Source: Flavobacterium branchiicola
Lineage (GTDB): Bacteria > Bacteroidota > Bacteroidia > Flavobacteriales > Flavobacteriaceae
DNA length: 64,000 nucleotides
Direction: 5' to 3'
Assembly (NCBI RefSeq): GCF_018383905.1
Contig: NZ_JAGYWA010000001.1
Location: 1 to 64,000 of the forward strand
Below are positions 43,798 to 53,293 of this stretch, in pieces. The notes beneath the pieces are model-generated. The model worked only from the letters and a program-made list of their open reading frames with translations, had not been told where the DNA came from and searched no databases. The stretch's first letter is position 1. The number at the start of each line of letters is the position of its first letter. A program made the translations under genes and the position numbers.

Positions 43798-46569
43798 TTA
43801 CATAACTAACTGTTTGTGAGAAGGCGCGAACTTAGTTAAGTTGATTCCGTCTACAGCAGCAGTATATTCATCGATAGTAGGAGTTCTACCAAGAATTGTA
43901 GATAAAACTACAACCGGAGTAGATGAAAGTAATGATTCTCCTTTTTTACCTTCTTTATCTTCAACAACTCTTCCTTGAAAAAGACGAGTAGAAGTTGCCA
44001 TTACAGTATCTCCTTTAGCCGCTTTTTCCTGGTTACCCATACAAAGATTACATCCTGGACGCTCTAAATATAACATGTTTTCATATTCAGTACGTGCTGC
44101 ACCTTTTGGAGCATCATCATTGAATTCAAAACCAGAATATTTTTGTAAAACTTCCCAGTCACCTTCAGCTTTAAGCTCATCAACAATATTGTAAGTAGGT
44201 GGAGCAACTACAAGCGGAGCATTGAATTCAACTTTTCCATTTTGCGCTTCAACATTTTTCAACATTTGAGCAAGGATTTTCATATCTCCTTTGTGAACCA
44301 TACAAGATCCAATAAATCCAAGATCTACTTTTTTCACACCACCATAAAATGATAATGGTCTGATAGTATCGTGAGTATAACGTTTAGAAACATCAATATT
44401 ATTTACGTCTGGATCGGCAATCATTGGCTCAGCAATCTGATCAAGATCTACAACAACCTCAGCATAATATTTAGCATTTGCATCTGGAGTAAGTGCTGGT
44501 TTATCACCAGATTTAATCTCTGCAATTCTCTTATCAGCTTTATTGATCAATCCCTGAAGAACTTGTTTCTCATTGTCCATTCCTTTGTCGATCATGATCT
44601 GGATTCTACCTTTTGCAATCTCTAAAGATTCGATCAAAGTATCATCCTCAGAAATACAGATTGAAGCTTTTGCTTTCATCTCTGCAGTCCAGTCTGTAAA
44701 TGTAAATGCCTGATCTGCATTAAGAGTTCCAATATGAACCTCGATAATTCTTCCCTGGAATACATTTTCACCACCAAATTTTTGAAGCATCTGAGCTTGT
44801 GTAGCATGAACCACATCACGGAAATCCATGTAACTCTTCATGTCTCCTTTGAAAGTAACTTTTACTGATTCCGGAATTGGCATTGAAGCCTCACCCGTAG
44901 CAAGTGCAAGAGCAACTGTTCCTGAATCTGCACCAAAAGCAACACCTTTAGACATTCTTGTATGAGAGTCACCACCAATGATGATTGCCCATTCGTCTAT
45001 TGTAATATCGTTAAGTACTTTATGAATAACGTCAGTCATTGCATGATAACCACCTTTTGGATCACGAGCCGTAATAAGTCCGAAGTTATTCATGAACTTC
45101 ATTAACTTAGGAATGTTTGCCTGAGCTTTTTTATCCCATACAGAAGCAGTATGACAACCTGATTGGTATGCACCATCTACAATCGGGGAAATAACTGTAG
45201 CAGCCATCGCTTCCAATTCCTGAGCTGTCATTAAACCAGTTGTATCTTGTGATCCGACAATATTCACTTCAACACGTGCATCTGAACCAGCGTGTAAAAT
45301 TTTTCCCGGAGTTACACCAACAGCATTTCTGTTAAAGATTTTTTCTACAGCAGTAAGTCCTTGTCCTTCAATCGTAATTTCTTTTGATGGAGCAAAAACT
45401 GGCGCAATTTCAATTTCTAAAACTTTTGATGCAAATGTTTGAAGTTTTTTACCAAATACAATAGCATAAGAGCCACCTGCTTTGATGAATTCCATTTTTT
45501 GAGGAGTAAATGATTTAGCAAGATCAATTAATTCCTCATTATCTTTATACAGTTTTTTTGTCTTTGTATTGATAGTAAGAACTGTTCCTGTAGCCACAGA
45601 ATATACTTCTTCAAGTATCGGTTCATTATTTTCGTTACGAAGAATATTTCCTTCTGCATCTACTTTTTTAACCCAGTTTTTAAGGTCAATTCCAATACCA
45701 CCTGTAACGTCTACAGTTGTTAAGAAAATTGGAGAGATACCATTTGTTCCTCCAACAATTGGAGCAAAATTTACAAACGGAACATATTTACTAGCTTGTT
45801 TACCTGTCCAAAGTGCCACGTTGTTTACACCAGACATTCTAGAAGATCCAACCCCCATAGTACCTTTCTCAGCAATTAACATCACACTTGCATCAGGATG
45901 TTGTGCCTGTAATGCTTTGATTTCTGCTTGCGCCTGTGGAGTAATCATGCATAAACCGTGAAGTTCACGATCTGAACGCGAGTGCGCCTGATTTCCAGGA
46001 GAAAGCAAATCTGTAGAGATATCACCTTCACCAGCTATAAATGTAACTACTTTTATTTCTTCTGCTACTTCAGGAAGTTTAGTGAAAAATTCCGCTTTTG
46101 CGTAACTTTCGATAATCTCTTTAGCAATTTCATTGTTATTTCTGAATGCTTCCTTTAAACGATCTGTATCAGCATCATAAAGGAAAACTTGTGTTTTAAG
46201 AACTTCAGCAGCTTGTTTAGCAATAGTAACATCATTACCTAAAGCTAAATCAAGCAATACTTCAATTGAAGGTCCACCCTTCATATGTGATAATAATTCA
46301 AATGCAAATGCCGGAGTAATTTCTTTTACTGCAGCTTCACCTAAAATAATCTCTTTTAAAAACTTTGCCTTTTCTCCAGCAGCACTTGTTGTTCCCGGTA
46401 AAGTATTGTAAATAAAAAACTTAAGAGAATCTTCGCGATACTCATTATTCAAATCTTTAATTTGTGCAATGATTTCGCTTAATAATTCAGCGCCATCAAT
46501 TGGTTTAGGGTGAAGTCCCTGGCTTTTTCTTTCTTCAATTTCCTGGATATAATCCTTATAAATATTCAT
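43798..46569 (-). CDS. acnB: Bifunctional aconitate hydratase 2 (AcnB)
   Basis: A 923-residue enzyme with the AcnB order of domains: N-terminal HEAT-like helices (EIEERKSQGLHPKPIDG on), swivel domain, then the catalytic part with GDSHTRMSKGVAFGADSG, GSCMVHKGDMK and the cluster cysteines in ERPGCNLCMGNQ. It performs the citrate/isocitrate reaction and in some bacteria also the 2-methylisocitrate step. A good promoter lies at 46595. It sits beside the mitochondrial-type aconitase, so this organism keeps two different isozymes in tandem. Confidence 0.96.
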   Translation of the reverse strand: MNIYKDYIQEIEERKSQGLHPKPIDGAELLSEIIAQIKDLNNEYREDSLKFFIYNTLPGTTSAAGEKAKFLKEIILGEAAVKEITPAFAFELLSHMKGGPSIEVLLDLALGNDVTIAKQAAEVLKTQVFLYDADTDRLKEAFRNNNEIAKEIIESYAKAEFFTKLPEVAEEIKVVTFIAGEGDISTDLLSPGNQAHSRSDRELHGLCMITPQAQAEIKALQAQHPDASVMLIAEKGTMGVGSSRMSGVNNVALWTGKQASKYVPFVNFAPIVGGTNGISPIFLTTVDVTGGIGIDLKNWVKKVDAEGNILRNENNEPILEEVYSVATGTVLTINTKTKKLYKDNEELIDLAKSFTPQKMEFIKAGGSYAIVFGKKLQTFASKVLEIEIAPVFAPSKEITIEGQGLTAVEKIFNRNAVGVTPGKILHAGSDARVEVNIVGSQDTTGLMTAQELEAMAATVISPIVDGAYQSGCHTASVWDKKAQANIPKLMKFMNNFGLITARDPKGGYHAMTDVIHKVLNDITIDEWAIIIGGDSHTRMSKGVAFGADSGTVALALATGEASMPIPESVKVTFKGDMKSYMDFRDVVHATQAQMLQKFGGENVFQGRIIEVHIGTLNADQAFTFTDWTAEMKAKASICISEDDTLIESLEIAKGRIQIMIDKGMDNEKQVLQGLINKADKRIAEIKSGDKPALTPDANAKYYAEVVVDLDQIAEPMIADPDVNNIDVSKRYTHDTIRPLSFYGGVKKVDLGFIGSCMVHKGDMKILAQMLKNVEAQNGKVEFNAPLVVAPPTYNIVDELKAEGDWEVLQKYSGFEFNDDAPKGAARTEYENMLYLERPGCNLCMGNQEKAAKGDTVMATSTRLFQGRVVEDKEGKKGESLLSSTPVVVLSTILGRTPTIDEYTAAVDGINLTKFAPSHKQLVM

Positions 46570-46594
46570 AATTAAGGCAGATTTATTTTTTTAC

Positions 46595-46603
46595 GCAAAT
46601 TTA
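46595..46603 (-). promoter_or_regulatory. -7 promoter element TAAATTTGC for acnB
   Basis: Exact TAnnTTTG plus C on the minus strand, 26 bases before the acnB start. Confidence 0.65.
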
Positions 46604-46976
46604 AGCATTAATGCCGATAATTAAAAATAATATAATAGAAGTCGTGTTTTCAAAAATTATTATTGCTAAAAAACGATTTTCACTGTTAGTTTTTGACAAA
46701 ACCTCAATTTTGAATTAAAAAAATGAATTTTTGGCATTTTAAAATCCTTTCTTTAGCAAAGTCGAAATTTAACATTAAAAAGGAAGTACGATTTTACCCC
46801 TATTTTAACGAAGAATCTTTCTAAATAACTAATTATAACGTTATAGTTGAACTTTTTTGCGTGACTTCAACACTATTTTCTGATTTGAAAATTTAATCAT
46901 AATTTAAAGAATGTAGAAAAGCAAAAAAAATCCCGGCAATAAATTACCAGGATTTTTTCATAAATTGTCTTTACAT
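46604..46976. other. Gene-free gap between acnB and moxR
   Basis: AT-rich, no coding frame. It holds the acnB promoter region and, at 46924-46955, the terminator of the moxR gene: stem AAAAATCC-CGG / CCAGGATTTTTT on a short loop. Confidence 0.6.
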
Positions 46977-47930
46977 CTACAATAACTTCTGAATAATAAT
47001 ATCTTCTGTTATTCCTTCAGCATCTGCTTTGTAATTTTTAATAATTCTGTGACGCAAAATTCCGGTTGCAACTGCTTTTACATCTTCAATATCCGGCGAA
47101 AATTTACCGTGAAAAGCTGCATGTGCTTTTGCAGCCAAAATTAAATTCTGAGAAGCTCTTGGTCCTGCTCCCCAATCCAGATAATTTTTCACAAAATCAT
47201 TTGCCAGTTTATTATCAGGACGTGTTTTGCTTACTAAGGTAACAGCATATTCAATAACGTTATCTGCTACAGGAATTCTTCTGATCAGATGTTGAAAATC
47301 TATAATTTCCTGTGCTGAAAACAATGGATTAATTGTCGTTTTAACATCCGATGTTGTGCGTTTTACAACCTGAACTTCTTCTTCAAATGTTGGATATTCT
47401 AATTTGATTGCAAACATAAAACGGTCTAATTGTGCTTCCGGTAACGGATAAGTTCCTTCCTGCTCAATTGGATTTTGAGTTGCTAATACAAAGTAAGGTA
47501 AATCTAATTTGTAATTCTGTCCTGCAATAGTAACAGAACGCTCCTGCATTGCTTCAAGTAAAGCGGCCTGCGTTTTTGGCGGTGTTCTGTTAATCTCATC
47601 AGCTAAAATTATATTGGAAAAAATAGGTCCTTTGATAAATTTAAACTGTCTGTTTTCATCCAGAATTTCACTTCCTAAAATATCAGAAGGCATTAAATCC
47701 GGTGTAAACTGAATTCTTTTAAAATCTAAACCTAAAGCTTGTGATAAAGTATTTATCATTAATGTTTTTGCCAAACCGGGAACTCCGATTAATAAGGCGT
47801 GTCCTCCTGAAAATATACACAGTAAAATTTGATCTACAACTGCATCCTGGCCTACAATAATTTTTGCTATTTCTGATTTTAATTCGTTTCGCTTTTGAAC
47901 TAAATTATGAATTGCTGCTACGTCAGACAT
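46977..47930 (-). CDS. MoxR-type AAA+ ATPase
   Basis: A 317-residue AAA+ protein. Walker A is GVPGLAKT, Walker B IILADEINRTPPKTQAALLEAMQE, sensor 1 in FVLATQNPIEQEGTYPLPEAQLDRF and the C-terminal lid domain follow (HRIIKNYKADAEGI). MoxR proteins work as chaperones that assemble or activate partner proteins, commonly with DUF58 and von Willebrand A proteins. Here none of those partners follows directly; a terminator closes the gene and the next gene upstream is a peptidyl-prolyl isomerase, itself ended by a terminator at 47950. Confidence 0.93.
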   Translation of the reverse strand: MSDVAAIHNLVQKRNELKSEIAKIIVGQDAVVDQILLCIFSGGHALLIGVPGLAKTLMINTLSQALGLDFKRIQFTPDLMPSDILGSEILDENRQFKFIKGPIFSNIILADEINRTPPKTQAALLEAMQERSVTIAGQNYKLDLPYFVLATQNPIEQEGTYPLPEAQLDRFMFAIKLEYPTFEEEVQVVKRTTSDVKTTINPLFSAQEIIDFQHLIRRIPVADNVIEYAVTLVSKTRPDNKLANDFVKNYLDWGAGPRASQNLILAAKAHAAFHGKFSPDIEDVKAVATGILRHRIIKNYKADAEGITEDIIIQKLL

Positions 47931-47949
47931 TTAAGTATGTTTTTTAAAT

Positions 47950-47993
47950 TAAAAAGAGTTAGCTCTATGAATTCATAAAACTAACTCTTTTTC
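47950..47993 (-). terminator. Terminator of the isomerase gene
   Basis: Stem AAAAAGAGTTAG / CTAACTCTTTTT with an 18-base loop in the gap before moxR. Confidence 0.8.
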
Positions 47994-48008
47994 TTTATTT
48001 AATAAAAA

Positions 48009-49439
48009 TTATTTTTTTAACCAGTTGTTTGTAAAAGTACAATCTCTGTATTCACCAATAATTTTGATATAAGTATCTTTTATTTTAGTGTCAAACCATT
48101 TTGCAATTGCGTTGATTTGTTTTTCTTTTAATGCAAGTTCTTTAATTTTTGTATAATCCTTTGCATAATCTGCTACGTGCTCATCAATTCTGTTCGTAAC
48201 TGTAATTAACTTGTACGTTTTTTTGCCTTTGTCATCTACATTTAAAAGTGGCTGAGAAATTTCGGTATCTTTTAAATTTGAAACCTGACCATATAAAGTC
48301 GGATCCATTTTTGTCAACTCAAATCGGGTATCCTGAGTATTTGGATTTACTAAAGTTCCTCCGTTTGCTCTTGTTTCTTTTTCATCAGATTCTGTTCTGG
48401 CGGCATCGGCAAAAGAAATCTCTTTATTGATTATCTTAGTACGAATATTAGTAATTCTTTCTTTAGCTTCTTTTAACGCCGCTTCAGAAACAGTTGGCGA
48501 AATTAAAATATGACGTAACTCTACTTCTTGGCCTTTAATTTTATCGACCATTATAATATGATATCCATAAATTGTTTCAAAAGGCTGAGAAATTTCACCT
48601 TCCTGTAAACTAAAAGCAACATCTTTAAATTCTTTTAGGAAAGGGGTTTTTCTGGTCATTTTATAATAACCTCCATTTGCAGAAGAACCTGGATCTTGAG
48701 AATATAATACTGCTTTTGTTGCAAAACTAGAACCATCTAAAACATCTTGTCTAATAGAGTTTAATCGGTCTATTACTTTTTGCTTATCTTCTTTAGAAAC
48801 TTTAGGCTCAACCACAATTTGAGCTACTTCCATTTCAGCTCCAAAAGTTGGTAATTCGTCTTTTGGTATTTTTTTAAAGAAATTACGAACCTCTTCAGGA
48901 GTGATTTCTACTCCATCAACAATCTTTTTCTGCATTTCTGAAGCCAACTTTTGTTCTTTCAGGATATCAGCAAAATAGGTTTTAAACTCTTCTACAGAAC
49001 TTTTTTTGTAATATTCTACCACTTTATTAATGTCACCAACCTGCTTAATCATATAGTTTAAACGGTCTTCCATCATACCTCTTACTTCGGCATCACTTAC
49101 AATAATACTATCCTGAATCGCCTGATGCGCATATAATTTATCTTCTAAAAGTTTACCAAGCATCTGGCATCTTGTAATATCTTTGATACTACCACCCTGA
49201 GCAGAAATTTCTAAAAAACCTTTATCAATATCTGAGTCTAAAACAATATAATCTCCAACCGTAGCAATAATACCGTCAACTTTTTGCTTTTTACCAGAAG
49301 GAACTTCTGCTGGTTTTTGAGCTACAACATCCGGAATAATTTCCTGAGCTGAAACAAGTGAGCTGAAAAAAAGTAAAAAACACATTGTCAATGCTAACTT
49401 GAAATCAATTGTTTTTAGCTGTAATTTTTTTAATAACAT
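48009..49439 (-). CDS. SurA-like periplasmic peptidyl-prolyl isomerase
   Basis: A 476-residue protein with a signal peptide (hydrophobic 15-30, ending VSAQ). An N-terminal SurA-like chaperone region (VDGIIATVGDYIVLDSDIDKG) comes first, then two parvulin domains: AEMEVAQIVVEP..DPGSSANGGYYKMTRKTPF..EGEISQPFETIYGYHIIMVD, and VELRHILISPTV..GGTLVNPNT. It helps outer-membrane proteins fold in the periplasm, as SurA does in E. coli, where it is non-essential. Long gap upstream with a weak leftward -7 box at 49577. Confidence 0.9.
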   Translation of the reverse strand: MLLKKLQLKTIDFKLALTMCFLLFFSSLVSAQEIIPDVVAQKPAEVPSGKKQKVDGIIATVGDYIVLDSDIDKGFLEISAQGGSIKDITRCQMLGKLLEDKLYAHQAIQDSIIVSDAEVRGMMEDRLNYMIKQVGDINKVVEYYKKSSVEEFKTYFADILKEQKLASEMQKKIVDGVEITPEEVRNFFKKIPKDELPTFGAEMEVAQIVVEPKVSKEDKQKVIDRLNSIRQDVLDGSSFATKAVLYSQDPGSSANGGYYKMTRKTPFLKEFKDVAFSLQEGEISQPFETIYGYHIIMVDKIKGQEVELRHILISPTVSEAALKEAKERITNIRTKIINKEISFADAARTESDEKETRANGGTLVNPNTQDTRFELTKMDPTLYGQVSNLKDTEISQPLLNVDDKGKKTYKLITVTNRIDEHVADYAKDYTKIKELALKEKQINAIAKWFDTKIKDTYIKIIGEYRDCTFTNNWLKK

Positions 49440-49976
49440 TATTTTAAATTTAATTTGAATGTAAGGTCTTGCTTTAGAAATTCTTCTTTAAACTAAAATC
49501 TTTCTATTCTTAATTTTAAGGATTATCTCCAAAATAGTAAAGAATTAAGACCTAGCTCTTTTTAACTTATAACGAACAAAAATAACAATTCAATTACATA
49601 ATACAACTATCAGCTATACTATTAACAAAAAATTATATGGAGAGTATTTTAATTTTTCAAAATGAACCAATTTCCTGACGATTATTTTCGATTAAATTTT
49701 AAAAATTTGATTATTAAAACACTTCCATTAAACCTTTTACTTTAGTAAACGCAAAATCGCAAACTATTAGTTTACAACCGGATAAAAATAAGTTTTCAAC
49801 ACTACAACGTTTTCGTAACATAAATATTTTCTTATAAAAAGCAATCAACTCAAAAAACACATACTTTAGATGCGTAATTTTTAAATTATAACATCTAAAA
49901 TTAAGAATATCAACCATTATAGATGCAAAAATTGAATAATTACAAACTTTATTAATTAATCTTAACCAAATCTATT
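49440..49976. other. AT-rich divergent promoter region
   Basis: No coding frame is convincing (a 67-codon minus-strand frame at 49714-49917 has no recognisable features). A -7 element TATTTTTG on the minus strand at 49577-49584 may serve the isomerase gene. I found no clear TAnnTTTG in front of the amylase, and no operator I can name. Confidence 0.45.
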
Positions 49977-51410
49977 ATGAAAAAACCACAAGTAAGATTT
50001 CTATTCATTGGGATGATTGCGGCATTTTTAAGCTCATGTTCGCAAAATGAAACTTTAGAAACAGATTCAAAAGCTGAAAGTCAGAAATTTGAAATTATTA
50101 ACGTTACACATCACAGTGGAAAACCTTTTAGTACAGGAACTTCATCCACAGGAAAATATGTCGATAATCCAGGCGGAGGCGTAATGATGCAGGCCTTTTA
50201 CTGGGATGTTCCTGCAGGTGGAACGTGGTGGAATACCGTAAGCAGTAAAGTTACGGCCTGGGGTAATGCAGGAATCGGCTCTATTTGGCTACCTCCAGCT
50301 TCTAAAGCACAAAACGGAGCATTTTCTATGGGATATGATCCAACAGATTATTTTGATTTTGGTGATTATAATCAAAACGGAAGTACTGAAACAAGATTTG
50401 GCTCAAAAGCTGAGCTAGTTAGTTTGATTACAAATGCACATACTGAAAACTTGAAAGTATATGCCGATATCGTAATTAATCATAACAGTGGTGGACAATC
50501 GGAGGCAAATCCTTTTACAGGAACCAATACATGGACTAATTTTACAGGAGTCGCTTCGGGTAAATTTCCTCGTACCTATAATGATTTTTATAAAAATAGT
50601 TATGGAAATAATGACGAAGGGTCTTTTGGAGGTTTTCCAGATTTATGCCACGCGGCTCCAAACGTCCAAAACTGGCTTTGGCTTAGAACTGATGGTGTTG
50701 GTAAATATTATAAAAATACCATGAAATTTGATGGCTGGAGATTTGACTATGTAAAAGGTTTTGGTGCGTGGGTTGTAAATTCCTGGAATGCCAATGTTGG
50801 TGGATTTTCTGTTGGAGAATTATGGGATTCTAATGTAAACGTATTAAACGATTGGGCAAATAATGCTAATAGTTCTGTTTTCGATTTTGCTTGTTATTAT
50901 AAAATGAATGATGCTTTTGATGGAAATAATCTAGCACTGCTAAATGACGACATGATGTGGAAAAGAAATCCATATAAAGCAGTAACTTTTGTAACTAATC
51001 ATGATACAGATGAAATTTCGAATAAGTTATTAGCATATTCTTATATCCTTACGCATGAAGGATATCCAACAATATTCTACAGAGATTATGAAGAATGGTT
51101 GGATAAAAACAAGTTAAATAACTTAATCTGGATTCATAACAATAAAGCAACCGGAACAACTTCTATTTTATATTCTGATAATGATGAATATGTTGCCAGA
51201 AGAAACGGATATAACGGAAACCCGGGATTGGTTGTTTACATTAACAATTCAGACTCATGGCAGGAAAGATGGATTCAAACCAATTGGGCAAATACTCAAA
51301 TTAAAGATTTTACAGGAAACTCATCCTGGTATCCAACAACTCAGGCAGACAAATGGGTAAAAATACAATGTCCTCCAAAAGGATATTCAGTGTGGTCGAT
51401 TAACCAGTAA
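49977..51410 (+). CDS. Lipoprotein alpha-amylase, GH13 (GH13_7-like)
   Basis: A 477-residue glycoside hydrolase. The lipoprotein signal ends LSSC with the acylated Cys at residue 21, so the enzyme is membrane-anchored. Catalytic residues: nucleophile D257 in WRFDYVKGF, acid/base E281 in VGELWD and D343 in TNHDTD. The sequence follows archaeal (Pyrococcus-type) alpha-amylases over its full length, e.g. GGVMMQAFYWDVPAGG, PPASKAQNGAFSMGYDP and IFYRDYEEWL. It should cleave internal alpha-1,4 bonds of starch or glycogen. No SusC/D or other PUL genes are next to it. Confidence 0.93.
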   Translation: MKKPQVRFLFIGMIAAFLSSCSQNETLETDSKAESQKFEIINVTHHSGKPFSTGTSSTGKYVDNPGGGVMMQAFYWDVPAGGTWWNTVSSKVTAWGNAGIGSIWLPPASKAQNGAFSMGYDPTDYFDFGDYNQNGSTETRFGSKAELVSLITNAHTENLKVYADIVINHNSGGQSEANPFTGTNTWTNFTGVASGKFPRTYNDFYKNSYGNNDEGSFGGFPDLCHAAPNVQNWLWLRTDGVGKYYKNTMKFDGWRFDYVKGFGAWVVNSWNANVGGFSVGELWDSNVNVLNDWANNANSSVFDFACYYKMNDAFDGNNLALLNDDMMWKRNPYKAVTFVTNHDTDEISNKLLAYSYILTHEGYPTIFYRDYEEWLDKNKLNNLIWIHNNKATGTTSILYSDNDEYVARRNGYNGNPGLVVYINNSDSWQERWIQTNWANTQIKDFTGNSSWYPTTQADKWVKIQCPPKGYSVWSINQ

Positions 51411-51428
51411 TTTACAAAATAACTATAC

Positions 51429-51457
51429 AAAGCTGCTCATTTTGAGTAGCTTTTTTT
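51429..51457 (+). terminator. Terminator of the amylase gene
   Basis: Stem AAAGCTGCTCA / TGAGTAGCTTT (one mismatch) with a T run, directly joined to the repeat that follows. Confidence 0.7.
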
Positions 51458-51520
51458 CGCCACGAATTACACTAATTTGCACTATTAAATTTGTGATAAT
51501 TCGAATAATTCGTGGCAAAA
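51451..51520. repeat. Inverted repeat GCCACGAATTACAC, copy 2
   Basis: Left arm TTTTTTTCGCCACGAATTAC and right arm reading TAATTCGTGGCAAAAA; same family as 21268-21359 but shorter and more decayed. Confidence 0.7.
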
Positions 51521-51599
51521 AAACTATTCCGAAACTGACACTTGTAAATTGAAGCCTTTAATTAAGAAACTAATATTTTTATTAAGCCGTAATTAATAG

Positions 51600-51608
51600 T
51601 ACTTTTGC
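51600..51608 (+). promoter_or_regulatory. -7 promoter element TACTTTTGC for prfC
   Basis: Exact TAnnTTTG plus C, 19 bases before the prfC start. Confidence 0.65.
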
Positions 51609-51626
51609 AACCTATTTATACGAAAT

Positions 51627-53219
51627 ATGAGCTTTTTAAAAGAAATACAACGCAGAAGAACATTCGGAATTATATCGCATCCCGATGCCGGTAAAACAAC
51701 TTTAACTGAAAAATTACTTTTATTTGGAGGTGCAATTCAGGAAGCTGGAGCTGTAAAAAACAATAAGATTAAAAAAGGAGCAACGAGTGACTTTATGGAA
51801 ATCGAACGCCAAAGAGGTATTTCGGTTTCTACATCTGTTCTTGCTTTTAATTATAAAGACAAAAAAATCAATATCCTTGATACACCTGGACACAAGGATT
51901 TTGCTGAAGATACTTTTAGAACTTTAACGGCTGTTGATAGTGTTATTGTTGTAATCGACGTTGCAAAAGGGGTTGAGGAACAAACTGAAAAACTGGTTGC
52001 AGTTTGTAGAATGCGTAACATTCCGATGATTGTTTTCATCAACAAATTAGACCGTGAAGGTAAAGATGCTTTTGACTTGATGGATGAAGTGGAACAAAAA
52101 CTGGGTTTAAAAGTTACACCTTTAAGTTTCCCTATCGGAATGGGTTATGATTTTCAGGGAATCTATAATTTATGGGAAGAAAACATTAATCTTTTTAGTG
52201 GAGACAGCCGTAAAAATATAGAAGAAACAATCGCTTTTTCTGATGTTCAAAACAATCCTGAATTAGATAAGATTGTTGGTCAGAAAGCTGCTGAAAAACT
52301 TCGTGAAGAATTAGAATTAATTGATGAAGTTTACCCAAAATTTGAGCGTCAGGATTATTTAGACGGAAAAATTCAACCTGTCTTTTTTGGTTCTGCTTTA
52401 AATAACTTTGGAGTTCGTGAGCTTTTAGATTGTTTCGTTACAATTGCTCCATCTCCTCGACCAAAAGATTCTGAAACACGTTTAGTAGATCCTAAAGAAG
52501 AAAAAATGACTGGATTTGTATTTAAAATCCACGCCAATATGGATCCTAAACACAGAGATCGTCTTGCTTTTATAAAAATTGTTTCCGGAACTTTTGAAAG
52601 AAACAAACCTTACTATCACGTTCGCCAAAAGAAAAATTTAAAATTCTCTAGCCCGAATGCTTTCTTTGCTGAGAAAAAAGAAATTGTAGATATTTCATAT
52701 CCTGGAGATATTGTAGGTTTACATGACACAGGAAACTTTAAAATTGGAGATACTTTAACTGAAGGTGAAATAATGAGTTTCAAAGGAATTCCAAGTTTCT
52801 CTCCGGAACACTTTAGATATATCAATAATGCCGACCCAATGAAAGCGAAGCAATTAGATAAAGGTGTCGATCAGTTAATGGACGAAGGTGTTGCACAGTT
52901 ATTTACACTTGAAATGAATAACCGTAAAGTTATCGGAACGGTTGGAGCACTTCAATATGAGGTAATTCAATATCGTTTAGAGCACGAATATGGAGCTAAA
53001 TGTACATACGAAAACTTCCCGGTTCATAAAGCTTGTTGGGTTAAACCAGACGATGCTAAAAATGAAGAATTCAAAGAATTTAAGCGTATCAAACAAAAAT
53101 TCTTAGCACATGATAAATATGGTCAATTGGTATTTCTTGCCGATTCTGATTTTACTATTCAAATGACGCAAAGTAAATATCCAACAGTGAAGTTATTCTT
53201 TACTTCAGAATTTGATTAA
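51627..53219 (+). CDS. prfC: Peptide chain release factor 3
   Basis: A 530-residue GTPase of normal RF3 length. G1 is SHPDAGKTTLTEK, G2 around RGISVSTS, G3 DTPGHKDF and G4 NKLDRE. Domains II and III follow (VFKIHANMDPKHRDRLAFIKI; the C-terminal FKRIKQKFLAHDKYGQ). It speeds the release of RF1/RF2 from the ribosome after termination. Single gene with its own promoter and terminator. Confidence 0.97.
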   Translation: MSFLKEIQRRRTFGIISHPDAGKTTLTEKLLLFGGAIQEAGAVKNNKIKKGATSDFMEIERQRGISVSTSVLAFNYKDKKINILDTPGHKDFAEDTFRTLTAVDSVIVVIDVAKGVEEQTEKLVAVCRMRNIPMIVFINKLDREGKDAFDLMDEVEQKLGLKVTPLSFPIGMGYDFQGIYNLWEENINLFSGDSRKNIEETIAFSDVQNNPELDKIVGQKAAEKLREELELIDEVYPKFERQDYLDGKIQPVFFGSALNNFGVRELLDCFVTIAPSPRPKDSETRLVDPKEEKMTGFVFKIHANMDPKHRDRLAFIKIVSGTFERNKPYYHVRQKKNLKFSSPNAFFAEKKEIVDISYPGDIVGLHDTGNFKIGDTLTEGEIMSFKGIPSFSPEHFRYINNADPMKAKQLDKGVDQLMDEGVAQLFTLEMNNRKVIGTVGALQYEVIQYRLEHEYGAKCTYENFPVHKACWVKPDDAKNEEFKEFKRIKQKFLAHDKYGQLVFLADSDFTIQMTQSKYPTVKLFFTSEFD

Positions 53220-53237
53220 TTGATCTTTTAAACAAAC

Positions 53238-53278
53238 AAAAAGACCTTCTGAAAAGTAAATTTTAGAAGGTCTTTTTT
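53238..53278 (+). terminator. Terminator of prfC
   Basis: Stem AAAGACCTTCT / AGAAGGTCTTT with a 14-base loop and long T run. Also ends the convergent gene, if read from the other side. Confidence 0.82.
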
Positions 53279-53293
53279 CATTTCATATATTGC

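Noticed and set aside
45569..45961. 130-codon plus-strand frame inside acnB
   Set aside because: Shadow frame; Pro/Thr/Ser-rich reading is the usual complement of a conserved gene.
49714..49917. 67-codon minus-strand frame in the gap before the amylase
   Set aside because: AT-rich chance frame with no promoter or domain.
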